In this document: positions 57,498-64,000 of the stretch, piece after piece
How positions within the stretch are numbered: position 1 is the first letter of the stretch
How the letters are laid out: each line of letters starts with the position of its first letter
Source of the DNA: Microbacterium oxydans
Lineage (GTDB): Bacteria; Actinomycetota; Actinomycetes; Actinomycetales; Microbacteriaceae
Assembly: GCF_026559675.1 (NCBI RefSeq)
Contig: NZ_CP092891.1
Coordinates: 1,984,001-2,048,000, forward strand
DNA: 64,000 nucleotides
Direction of reading: 5' to 3'
Program-made: the position numbers and the translations under genes
The notes under the pieces: generated by a model
What the model saw: the letters and a program-made list of their open reading frames with translations, nothing else
Told to the model about the DNA's origin: nothing
The model's database searches: none

Positions 57498-57523
57498 GAT
57501 TTATCTTGATGTCAAGATAAATC
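57498..57523. promoter_or_regulatory. 26-base perfect palindrome upstream of acnA
   Basis: GATTTATCTTGA (57498-57509) and TCAAGATAAATC (57512-57523) are perfect 12-base arms around TG. The site is AT-rich in a very GC-rich genome and lies 126 bases upstream of the acnA start and 3 bases beyond the 3' end of the DUF3159 gene. The core TATCTTGA-TG-TCAAGATA has MarR-type operator symmetry. In Streptomyces a MarR-family regulator, TamR, is reported to control aconitase, so an analogous site is likely. The minus strand contains TTGACA, a possible -35 element. Confidence 0.75.
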
Positions 57524-57525
57524 TA

Positions 57526-58260
57526 TCACGCCTCGGGAGCGTCCTCGCGCGCAGGTTCGCGCGGGTGGAGCGCGCGGACCACCAGCCAGGTGACGGCGAT
57601 GAGGGGCGCGAACAGCGGCAGCCCCATGATGAGCTTGAGCGTGCCGAGGGCGGTGACGTCACCCGCGAGGTACAGCGGCAGCTGCACCGCCAGGCGCGCG
57701 AAGAACAGCGCCGCCCAGGCGATTCCGAGCCAGAAGTAGGCGCGGCGCTTGCGGCGGTCGCTCCGCCAGCTGGTGCCCTCCCCCATCAGGAATCCGACCG
57801 CGAGGCCGATCAGCGACCAGCCGACCAGCGCGGACACGAGGATGACCGATCCGTAGACGGCGTTCGTGATGAGACCCGGCACGAAGTTGTCGGCGCCGCG
57901 ACCCGTCCACAGGGCCAGGGCGGCCGCGGCGACGGCCGCGATGAGGCCGCCGAGCGCCGCGGAGGGCGGAGACTTCTGGACCAGCCGGACGATCGTGAAG
58001 AGCGCGGCGATGCCCACCGAGATCCCCAGCGACAGGATCAGCGGCTCGGGACGGATCGTGAAGAGGATGACGAAGGCGAGGCTGGGCAGGACCGACTCGA
58101 AGATGCCGCGCCAGCCGCCCATGGCCGACCACACCACCTTGTGCGTGGTCGCGCTCTCGCTGGGGTCGAGACCGGCGCGGCGCGCGGCACTGCCGAGTGC
58201 CTCCCCGAGGATCTCGGAGGTGCGCTTCTCGCGTTCCGCTTCTGGCTCGGGCGTGGTCAC
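57526..58260 (-). CDS. DUF3159 membrane protein
   Basis: The 244-residue protein has six predicted membrane segments in residues 50-230 after a charged N terminus. DUF3159 is restricted to Actinobacteria; WSAMGGWRGIFESVLPSLAFVILF and WRSDRRKRRAYFWLGIAWAALFFARLAVQLPLY are its signatures. The function is not known. It starts at GTG 58260 and overlaps the DUF3710 stop (GTGA), so it is translationally coupled to that gene. Confidence 0.92.
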   Translation of the reverse strand: MTTPEPEAEREKRTSEILGEALGSAARRAGLDPSESATTHKVVWSAMGGWRGIFESVLPSLAFVILFTIRPEPLILSLGISVGIAALFTIVRLVQKSPPSAALGGLIAAVAAAALALWTGRGADNFVPGLITNAVYGSVILVSALVGWSLIGLAVGFLMGEGTSWRSDRRKRRAYFWLGIAWAALFFARLAVQLPLYLAGDVTALGTLKLIMGLPLFAPLIAVTWLVVRALHPREPAREDAPEA

Positions 58261-58844
58261 GCGGAGCCCGGGGTCGCCGGCATCTTCAGCGGGATCAGGT
58301 CCCTCGGCGGCATGGGGGCGCCGCCGCGGACGACGACGATCGAGCGGAACAGGTCCTCGACCTTCGCACCCGCCTCCGGGTCGGACGCTCCGGCTCCGCC
58401 GATGACACCGCGGAGGAACCAGCGCGGACCGTCGATGCCGATGAAGCGTGCGAGGCGCAGGCCGGAGCCTTCACTGGCCGCGGCGGGGACCTCGGCGAGG
58501 AGCTCCTTGCCGAGCGGCCCCTCGCGCTCCTCGACCCGACCGCCCTGAGCTTTCACCTGGTCGCGCAGCTGCACGCGCGTCTCGTCCCACAGGCCGCCCG
58601 TGCGCGGGGCGGCGAAGGGCTGCACCTGGAGCGACGAGTCGGCGTAGTCGAGGCCGACCGCGACGATGCGCTTGGACTGCTCCTCGACCTCGAGGCGCAG
58701 GTTCAGGCCCTCGCGGGGCAGGATCTTGATTCCCCCCAGGTCGATGTACGGGCGGACCGGGTTCGCCTCGGAATCGTCGAAGGGACCATCGGTGGCGCGG
58801 TTCACCGGCGCCGACTTCGAAGGAGTCTCGTTGTTGTCTGTCAT
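58257..58844 (-). CDS. DUF3710 protein
   Basis: The 195-residue protein belongs to DUF3710, an uncharacterised actinobacterial family almost always next to dut. Diagnostic parts are YIDLGGIKILPREGLNLRLEV, VGLDYADSSLQVQPFAAPRTGGLWDE and FIGIDGPRWFLRGVIGG. It overlaps dut by ATGA and the DUF3159 gene by GTGA. The conserved coupling suggests joint function with dUTPase, but none is demonstrated. Confidence 0.92.
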   Translation of the reverse strand: MTDNNETPSKSAPVNRATDGPFDDSEANPVRPYIDLGGIKILPREGLNLRLEVEEQSKRIVAVGLDYADSSLQVQPFAAPRTGGLWDETRVQLRDQVKAQGGRVEEREGPLGKELLAEVPAAASEGSGLRLARFIGIDGPRWFLRGVIGGAGASDPEAGAKVEDLFRSIVVVRGGAPMPPRDLIPLKMPATPGSA

Positions 58845-59311
58845 TTGGTCTGCCCTGCTTCGTTCTGCGTGAGCCCCGCCTGGTATCCGGTGGAGCCGAA
58901 TCCGCCGGCACCACGGACGCTGTCGGGCAGCTCGTCGACCGGGAGGAACGTGGCACGTGTCACCGGCATGATGATCAGCTGCGCGATGCGATCGCCGACC
59001 GCCACATCGTACGCGCTGTGGATGTCGGTGTTGATCAGACTCACCTTGATCTCGCCCCGGTACCCCGCGTCCACCGTGCCGGGCGAGTTCACGATCGAGA
59101 TCCCGTGCTTGGCGGCGAGACCGCTGCGCGGGACCACGAAGGCGGCATACCCGTCGGGCAGCGCGATGCGGACTCCCGTGGCCACGAGAGCGCGCTCACC
59201 GGGCTCCAGGCGCACGGCCTCGGCCGCCACCAGATCGGCGCCGGCATCGCCCGGATGCGCGTACCCGGGCACCACTGCGGCGATAATGGGGACATCAACG
59301 GAATCGGTCAC
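58841..59311 (-). CDS. dut: dUTP diphosphatase
   Basis: Dut hydrolyses dUTP to dUMP, preventing uracil incorporation and supplying dTMP synthesis. The 156-residue trimeric dUTPase has motif 1 PGDAGADLVA, motif 2 PRSGLAAKHGI, motif 3 NSPGTVDAGYRGEIKVSLIN, motif 4 GDRIAQLIIMPV and the C-terminal motif 5 GAGGFGSTGYQ, all intact. It heads the dut-DUF3710-DUF3159 operon and starts 12 bases from the divergent DUF3093 gene. Confidence 0.98.
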   Translation of the reverse strand: MTDSVDVPIIAAVVPGYAHPGDAGADLVAAEAVRLEPGERALVATGVRIALPDGYAAFVVPRSGLAAKHGISIVNSPGTVDAGYRGEIKVSLINTDIHSAYDVAVGDRIAQLIIMPVTRATFLPVDELPDSVRGAGGFGSTGYQAGLTQNEAGQTK

Positions 59312-59323
59312 CCCATGAGGCTA

Positions 59324-59788
59324 ATGCAGAACCCCGCAACAGACGCACGTCCCCGCTACCGCGAAAGACTCGCTCCGAGCCTCTGGCTGCTCGTGACGGT
59401 CGCGGTGGCAGGACCGATGGTGTCACTCGTCTTCGTGCCGATCGGTTCGACCGTCGCACTCGCGCTCGGCGCCGCGGTGTCCGCGCTCCTGGTGCTGGGC
59501 TTCATCGCCGCCACGCCCGTCGTCTCCGTCGACGGCACCGTCCTTCGCGCCGGCCGCGCCCACATCGATGCGCGGTTCCTCGGAGAACCGGTCGCGCTGA
59601 CCGGTGAGGACGCCCGCCAGGCCCGTGGCCCCGGGCTCCCCGCGCGAGGATGGCACCTGATCCGCGGCGGGATCGACGGCGTCGTCGTCGTCCCGAACCT
59701 CGACCAGGACGATCCCGTGGAGGCGTGGACGATCTCCACCCGCACGCCCGACCGTCTGGCCGCCGCCATCCGCGCCGCACGCGGCTGA
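59324..59788 (+). CDS. DUF3093 membrane protein
   Basis: The protein has about 154 residues with two membrane segments in the first 75 residues (LAPSLWLLVTVAVAGPMVSLVF, ALALGAAVSALLVLGFIAAT) and the DUF3093 region TVLRAGRAHIDARFLGEPVAL. The family is confined to Actinobacteria and unstudied. An ATG at 59315 gives three more residues. Its stop codon lies inside the first unit of a 23-base tandem repeat, so the last codons (AARG) belong to the repeat. Confidence 0.9.
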   Translation: MQNPATDARPRYRERLAPSLWLLVTVAVAGPMVSLVFVPIGSTVALALGAAVSALLVLGFIAATPVVSVDGTVLRAGRAHIDARFLGEPVALTGEDARQARGPGLPARGWHLIRGGIDGVVVVPNLDQDDPVEAWTISTRTPDRLAAAIRAARG

Positions 59789-59865
59789 GCATTCCCGCCG
59801 CACGCGGCCGAGCATTCCCGCCGCACGCGGCCGAGCGCCCGCACCCCACGCGGCCGCGCATCCGC
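59774..59865. repeat. Tandem 23-base repeat overlapping a stop codon
   Basis: Units of 23 bases starting GCCGCACGCGGC and ending GAGCATTCCC occur at 59774-59796, 59797-59819 and 59820-59842, with a degenerate fourth unit at 59843-59865. The stop codon of the DUF3093 gene (59786-59788) lies in the first unit, so the repeat probably arose by duplicating the gene's end. It fills the gap before the convergent DUF4193 gene. Confidence 0.85.
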
Positions 59866-59884
59866 ACATCCCCGCAGACGACAG

Positions 59885-59915
59885 CGCGCCCCTGACCGGA
59901 ACGGTCGGGGGCGCG
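59885..59915. terminator. Bidirectional hairpin between DUF3093 and DUF4193 genes
   Basis: A 13-base stem with one G-U pair (59885-59897 with 59903-59915) and a 5-base loop lies between convergent genes. It may stop both transcripts. Confidence 0.65.
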
Positions 59916-59938
59916 TGATACGTCGCTCGGAGGACTGC

Positions 59939-60232
59939 TTACGCAGCGCACTCCTTGCAGATGGGCCCGGATGCGCCCTCGTGGTCGAGCTGCGAGCGGT
60001 GCTTCACGAGGAAGCAGCTCATGCACGTGAACTCGTCCTGCTGCGCGGGCAGCACGACGACATCGAGCTCGAGGTCGGAGAGGTCGGCACCCGGGAGGTC
60101 GAAGCTCGACGGGTTGTCGGAGTCCTCGTCCCCGCTTGAGCCGGAGAGCTTGTCCGGCACACGCTCCTTGAGGGCTTCGATCGACTCGGAGTCGTCTTCG
60201 CTCTTTCGGGGGGCGTCGTAATCGGTTGCCAT
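59939..60232 (-). CDS. DUF4193 zinc-ribbon-like protein
   Basis: The 97-residue protein has the actinobacterial DUF4193 layout: start MATDYDAPRK, a long acidic middle (SEDDSESIEALKERV, DEDSDNPSSFDLPGADLSD) and a C-terminal CMSC...CKEC zinc-binding pair in TCMSCFLVKHRSQLDHEGASGPICKECAA. Related proteins are encoded near dut/sepH in many Actinobacteria; function unknown. The ATG at 60230-60232 is chosen because family members start there. Longer frames would add an unrelated basic stretch. Confidence 0.93.
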   Translation of the reverse strand: MATDYDAPRKSEDDSESIEALKERVPDKLSGSSGDEDSDNPSSFDLPGADLSDLELDVVVLPAQQDEFTCMSCFLVKHRSQLDHEGASGPICKECAA

Positions 60233-60430
60233 GCGGTAGATCTCCACTTTCATGGTGCGAGTGGGTGGTGCGCCGTCGGGTATTCGGCGGCCATAGTTTG
60301 CACGACCCGAAGGCATAACGCAAATGCTCGTCCGTGCGACAGAGCAAACTCACGGCACGCCCAGGGTATTCCCGGTCCGAGCGCCCCTCGCGTGACACCA
60401 TGAACGCACACCCATCAGAGGGGCATTCGC

Positions 60431-61483
60431 ATGGAAAACGTCACCATCGTCGGCACAGAAGCAGGAGTCCTCGTACTCGCGACCGAGTCGGGCGAGCGGT
60501 TCGCGCTGCCCATCGACGACATGCTGCAGCGCGAGATCCGTCGCGCCACCCGCCAGGCCGAGCCGACCGCGCAGAAGCTCGCGGCCAGCCCGCGCGACAT
60601 CCAGGCGCAGATCCGCGCAGGGCTCACGGCCCCCGAGGTCGCCGAGCTGCTCGGGATCAGCGTCGAGGACGTGGCGCGATTCGAGGGACCGGTCCTCGCC
60701 GAGCGCGAGCACATCATCGGGCAGGCGCTCGCCGTGCCCGTGCTCATCGGGAGCGAGGTCGAACCCGACGCGCAGCCGACGTTCGGGGTCGCCGTCCGCG
60801 CCAAACTCGCCGAGATCGAGGCCACGTCGGAGCGCTGGGCGAGTTGGAAGGAGGACTCCGGCTGGACCGTCAAGCTCGAGTTCACCGCCAACGACGTCGA
60901 GCACGACGCCCGCTGGAGCTTCGACCCGCGCCGCAGCGCGCTCTCGCCCCTGAACGCGGACGCCACCCAGCTCTCCCGCCAGGGCTCCCTCCCGGAGGGG
61001 CTGATCCCGCGCCTGCGCGCCGTCGAGGCCGACCGCCTCACATCGCCGTACAAGGACGAGAGCCGATTCGACTCCGGAGCCTTCGGGCCGCGTCTGCTCC
61101 CCGCGCCGGACGGCGAGTTCGAGGACCCGTCGCTGCCGGAGCGCTCCGACGTCGCCGCGCAGGACGCCGCGATCAAGCGTGCGCCCTCTTCGCAGACCAC
61201 GAACCCGGAGACCGCCGACCTGCTGGAGGCTCTCCGCCGCCGCCGAGGACAGCGCGAGACGGCACCCCTGCTGGACGAGGACGAGGACTCCGAGCGCCCC
61301 GAACCGAGTCCGATCTCTCTCTTCGAGGTGTTCGAGCAGTCCGACGACGAGCCGGAGCCTCCGCAGGCCCCCGCTCCCGCAGCGGCACCCTCGGACTCCG
61401 CCGACACGAGTGGTCGGCGGCGGCGTCGGAACGCCATGCCGTCGTGGGACGAGATCGTGTTCGGAGCCCGCACCGACGAGTGA
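60431..61483 (+). CDS. sepH: Septation protein SepH
   Basis: SepH stimulates FtsZ assembly in Actinobacteria. The 350-residue protein has the N-terminal DUF3071 domain starting MENVTIVGTEAGVLVLATESG, the helix-turn-helix-like LTAPEVAELLGISVEDVARFEGP (about 65-87), and a long, low-complexity C-terminal tail (acidic, then PQAPAPAAAPSDSADTS) ending RRRRRNAMPSWDEIVFGARTDE, which resembles the conserved C terminus used for FtsZ interaction in the family. It diverges from the DUF4193 gene with about 200 bases between starts. Confidence 0.94.
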   Translation: MENVTIVGTEAGVLVLATESGERFALPIDDMLQREIRRATRQAEPTAQKLAASPRDIQAQIRAGLTAPEVAELLGISVEDVARFEGPVLAEREHIIGQALAVPVLIGSEVEPDAQPTFGVAVRAKLAEIEATSERWASWKEDSGWTVKLEFTANDVEHDARWSFDPRRSALSPLNADATQLSRQGSLPEGLIPRLRAVEADRLTSPYKDESRFDSGAFGPRLLPAPDGEFEDPSLPERSDVAAQDAAIKRAPSSQTTNPETADLLEALRRRRGQRETAPLLDEDEDSERPEPSPISLFEVFEQSDDEPEPPQAPAPAAAPSDSADTSGRRRRRNAMPSWDEIVFGARTDE

Positions 61484-61525
61484 CGGTCTGCTCGCCCACA
61501 CCGGGTCCCGGCACGGGCGCAGGCT

Positions 61526-62647
61526 TCAGCGCGCGAAGGCTCCGAGCCGGATCACCGGCACCTGCCGCTCCTCGGCGGTGAGCGCACCGTGCTGGCCCAC
61601 CATGCCCCGTCCGCGCTGGTCGGCCGCCGTCCCGTCGTAGATCGCCCAGGCACCGCGGGCGATCGCCATCACATCGCCGATCCGTGATGCGGCCGCCGCC
61701 GTGACGGTCGGCCCGAACAGGCCGTGCTCGATCGCTTCCGCGCGCGTGACCACATCCGCCACGCCTTCCAGGTCCGCGCGCCAGCGGGCCAGCGCCGCGG
61801 CACCGTCCGCCTCGGGGTCGAGATGCACGTGGAGCATGCGAGGCTCACCGCCCACGTGGCGGACATCCGCGAGGTGCTCCTCCTCGAGGATCACCTGACG
61901 GTTGACGGGGACATCGACCATGCCGTGGTCCGAGGTGACGAGCACGCCCACACCGGGTGGGACGCGTGCGGCGAGTGCGGCATCGACCTCTTCCAACGCG
62001 GCCACCCACTCACCCGAGGCCACCCCGTGCTTGTGCCCGGCCTTGTCGACCTCGGGAAGATAGCAGTAGACGAGCGAACCCGGATGGGTGTGCGCGAGCT
62101 CATACGCGAGCTGGACGCGCTCCGTCGCCGTCGCCGCGGAAGAGAACCGGGCTCCACGCAGCGTCGCCTTCGTGAAGCCGCTGTGCGCGTACGCCGCCAG
62201 ACCGACGGCGAAGCTCTCGTGACCCTTCGCGTCGAGACGCTCGAAGATGGTGGCTGCGGGCTGCCAGGTGAGCGGATCCAGGCCGTCCGTCTCCCATCCG
62301 CTCAGCTGGTTGACGAGCACGTCGCGGCTCGCGTCGAGCACCCGGTAGCCGACGAGGCCGTGCTCACCGGGCCAGACCCCCGTGAGGATGCTGGTCAGCG
62401 CCGCTGCGGTGGTCGACGGGAAGACGGACGTCGCGACATCCTTCTTCGTCATCCCGGCCGTCAGGGAGCGCGCGTGCCCGGCGTGTCCGCGGAGACTGAT
62501 CGCCCCGAGCCCGTCGATCACGACCAGCACGACCGATTCCGCACGCGGCAGCACCTCGGACTGGCCGCGGAGCGCGGCGAACAGGTCGTCCGCCACCCCG
62601 ACGACGCTCCGGGCGCTCGCGGGTGCGGACGGTAGCATGAGGGACAT
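61526..62647 (-). CDS. Alkaline-phosphatase-superfamily nucleotide pyrophosphatase/phosphodiesterase
   Basis: The 373-residue protein matches the type I phosphodiesterase/nucleotide pyrophosphatase family: VVLVVIDGLGAISLRGH (metal D), SVFPSTTAAALTSILTGVWPGEHGLVGY with the nucleophile threonine/serine, YLPEVDKAGHKHG and VLVTSDHGMVDV (metal ligands D, H). Substrate unknown. An ATG at 62638 is an alternative start. Its gene lies between sepH (convergent) and the topoisomerase gene (divergent), a placement found in other Actinobacteria. Confidence 0.92.
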   Translation of the reverse strand: MSLMLPSAPASARSVVGVADDLFAALRGQSEVLPRAESVVLVVIDGLGAISLRGHAGHARSLTAGMTKKDVATSVFPSTTAAALTSILTGVWPGEHGLVGYRVLDASRDVLVNQLSGWETDGLDPLTWQPAATIFERLDAKGHESFAVGLAAYAHSGFTKATLRGARFSSAATATERVQLAYELAHTHPGSLVYCYLPEVDKAGHKHGVASGEWVAALEEVDAALAARVPPGVGVLVTSDHGMVDVPVNRQVILEEEHLADVRHVGGEPRMLHVHLDPEADGAAALARWRADLEGVADVVTRAEAIEHGLFGPTVTAAAASRIGDVMAIARGAWAIYDGTAADQRGRGMVGQHGALTAEERQVPVIRLGAFAR

Positions 62648-62691
62648 CCGAGCCAGTCTGACACAGGCTCCCGTACGCCCTCAGGAAGTCC

Positions 62692-64000
62692 ATGCCGAAA
62701 ACCCCGCCGCCCGAGCCTGTCGAGGAGCGCATCCAGGACATCGATCTCTCGACGGAGATGCAGGGCTCGTTCCTGGAGTACGCCTATTCGGTGATCTACT
62801 CCCGCGCGCTGCCCGATGCGCGCGACGGACTGAAGCCCGTGCAGCGCCGCATCCTCTACCAGATGGCGGAGATGGGCCTGCGGCCCGATCGCGGTCATGT
62901 CAAGAGCGCGCGCGTCGTCGGCGAGGTGATGGGAAAGCTCCACCCGCACGGAGACTCCGCGATATACGACGCACTCGTGCGCCTCGCGCAGGAGTGGGCG
63001 CTGCGTGTGCCCCTGGTCGACGGTCACGGCAACTTCGGCTCCCTCGATGACGGCCCCGCTGCAGCGCGTTACACCGAGGCGCGGCTCGCGGCGGCCGCCC
63101 TGGCCCTCACCGAGAACCTCGACGAGGACGTCGTCGACTTCATCCCGAACTACGACGGTCAGTTCCAGCAGCCCGCCGTCCTGCCCGCCGCCTTCCCGAA
63201 CCTCCTGGTCAACGGCGCCAGCGGCATCGCGGTCGGCATGGCGACCAACATGGCACCGCACAACCTCATCGAGGTCGTGGCGGCGGCGACGCACCTGCTC
63301 GAGAACCCGGACGCCACGACCGAGGACCTGATGGAGTTCGTGCCCGGTCCCGACTTCCCCTCGGGCGGCATCCTGATGGGTCTGGACGGCGTCAAGGACG
63401 CGTACACGAACGGACGCGGCGCCCTCAAGGTCCGCGGCAAGACGTCGATCGAGCCGCTCGGTCCTCGCCGCACCGGAATCATCGTCTCGGAGCTGCCGTA
63501 CATGGTGGGCCCCGAGCGTCTGATCGAGAAGATCCGTGACGCGGTGCAGGCCAAGAAGCTGCAGGGCATCAGCGACGTCACCGACCTCACCGACCGCAAT
63601 CACGGTCTGCGCGTCGCGATCGGCGTGAAGACCGGATTCGACCCGAACGCCGTGCTCGAGCAGCTGTACCGCCTCACGCCGCTGGAGGACTCCTTCAGCA
63701 TCAACAACGTGGCCCTGGTCGACGGCCAGCCGCGCACCCTCGGGCTCAAGGAGATGCTGAGCGTCTACGTGGGTCACCGCCTCGAGGTGATCACGCGCCG
63801 CAGCCGCTACCGTCTCGTCCGTCGGGAAGAGCGTCTGCACCTCGTCGAGGGGCTGCTCATCGCGATCCTCGACATCGACGAGGTCATCCAGGTCATCCGC
63901 TCGTCCGACGACTCGGAGCAGGCCCGCACGCGTCTGCGCTCCGTCTTCGACCTGAGCGAGCTGCAGGCGGAGTACATCCTCGAGCTGCGGCTTCGTCGCC
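62692..64000 (+). CDS. DNA topoisomerase subunit A (ParC/GyrA-like), 5' part
   Basis: The gene begins at ATG 62692 (with CAGGAAG upstream) and runs off the right edge after 436 codons. The N-terminal region reads [33 protein letters not shown], the winged-helix and breakage-reunion domain contains the active-site tyrosine Y127 in [10 protein letters not shown], preceded by [21 protein letters not shown], and the segment [25 protein letters not shown] follows. Location next to the SepH/dut block suggests topoisomerase IV subunit ParC rather than gyrase GyrA, which usually sits with gyrB near the origin; the C-terminal GyrA-box needed to decide lies outside the window. Confidence 0.93.
   Translation, partial: MPKTPPPEPVEERIQDIDLSTEMQGSFLEYAYSVIYSRALPDARDGLKPVQRRILYQMAEMGLRPDRGHVKSARVVGEVMGKLHPHGDSAIYDALVRLAQEWALRVPLVDGHGNFGSLDDGPAAARYTEARLAAAALALTENLDEDVVDFIPNYDGQFQQPAVLPAAFPNLLVNGASGIAVGMATNMAPHNLIEVVAAATHLLENPDATTEDLMEFVPGPDFPSGGILMGLDGVKDAYTNGRGALKVRGKTSIEPLGPRRTGIIVSELPYMVGPERLIEKIRDAVQAKKLQGISDVTDLTDRNHGLRVAIGVKTGFDPNAVLEQLYRLTPLEDSFSINNVALVDGQPRTLGLKEMLSVYVGHRLEVITRRSRYRLVRREERLHLVEGLLIAILDIDEVIQVIRSSDDSEQARTRLRSVFDLSELQAEYILELRLRR

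Overview
The window is chromosomal DNA from a high-GC actinobacterium of the order Micrococcales, most probably a Microbacterium or close relative of the Microbacteriaceae. The evidence is the very high GC content, frequent GTG starts, ATGA/GTGA gene junctions, and several actinobacterial signature families (SepH, DUF3000, DUF3159, DUF3710, DUF3093, DUF4193, the HIT protein next to thrS). No phage, integrase, transposase, CRISPR array or rRNA was seen. Coding density is high and no gene-free stretch exceeds 300 bases. Family names come from recognising motifs by eye; no database was searched.

Layout. 1-2618: yebC-ruvC-ruvA-ruvB on the minus strand (ruvB runs off the left edge). 2727-6600: an accessory block with an unrecognised protein, a PLP-dependent decarboxylase, an esterase and a frameshifted phosphotransferase. 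6677-10468: a vitamin B6 locus, with pdxS-pdxT diverging from a MocR/PdxR-like regulator followed by a pyridoxal kinase. 10477-10621: three copies of a short repeat. 10634-13715: a lipoprotein, a HIT protein and thrS. 13813-16748: a two-component system diverging from a hydrolase. 16813-22774: a DoxX-like protein, a photolyase, a copper/DyP peroxidase group and an AraC regulator. 22907-23430: four tRNAs (Val-GAC, Cys, Gly, Val-CAC). 23503-26498: small membrane proteins, a sugar dehydrogenase lipoprotein and a GIY-YIG protein.

26690-32558 is a tightly coupled six-gene operon: an NMT1/SsuA-type ABC importer, an LDH2-family dehydrogenase, a BAAT-like acyl hydrolase and a DUF1684 protein. Its substrate cannot be read from the sequence. 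It is followed by a DUF1611 protein, a PemK/MazF-like protein, the ammonium transporter amtB with a GlnR-like box, zapE, a rhodanese plus SufE pair and a hydrolase. 39535-44733: DUF3000, RNase D, thiolase and FadB. 45367-51567: a lipid-related group (GMC oxidoreductase, diacylglycerol-kinase-like enzyme and alkyl-DHAP-synthase-like flavoprotein, divergent from TetR and a glycerol-3-phosphate dehydrogenase). 52429-64000 is a conserved housekeeping block: dxs, aconitase, DUF3159, DUF3710, dut, DUF3093, DUF4193, sepH, a phosphatase-family enzyme and the start of a type IIA topoisomerase subunit A.

The most noteworthy signals are a 26-base near-perfect palindrome upstream of aconitase, the GlnR-type box at amtB, the uncharacterised ABC/LDH2/BAAT/DUF1684 operon, the lipid cluster around an alkyl-DHAP-synthase-like protein, and a single-base frameshift in the phosphotransferase gene.
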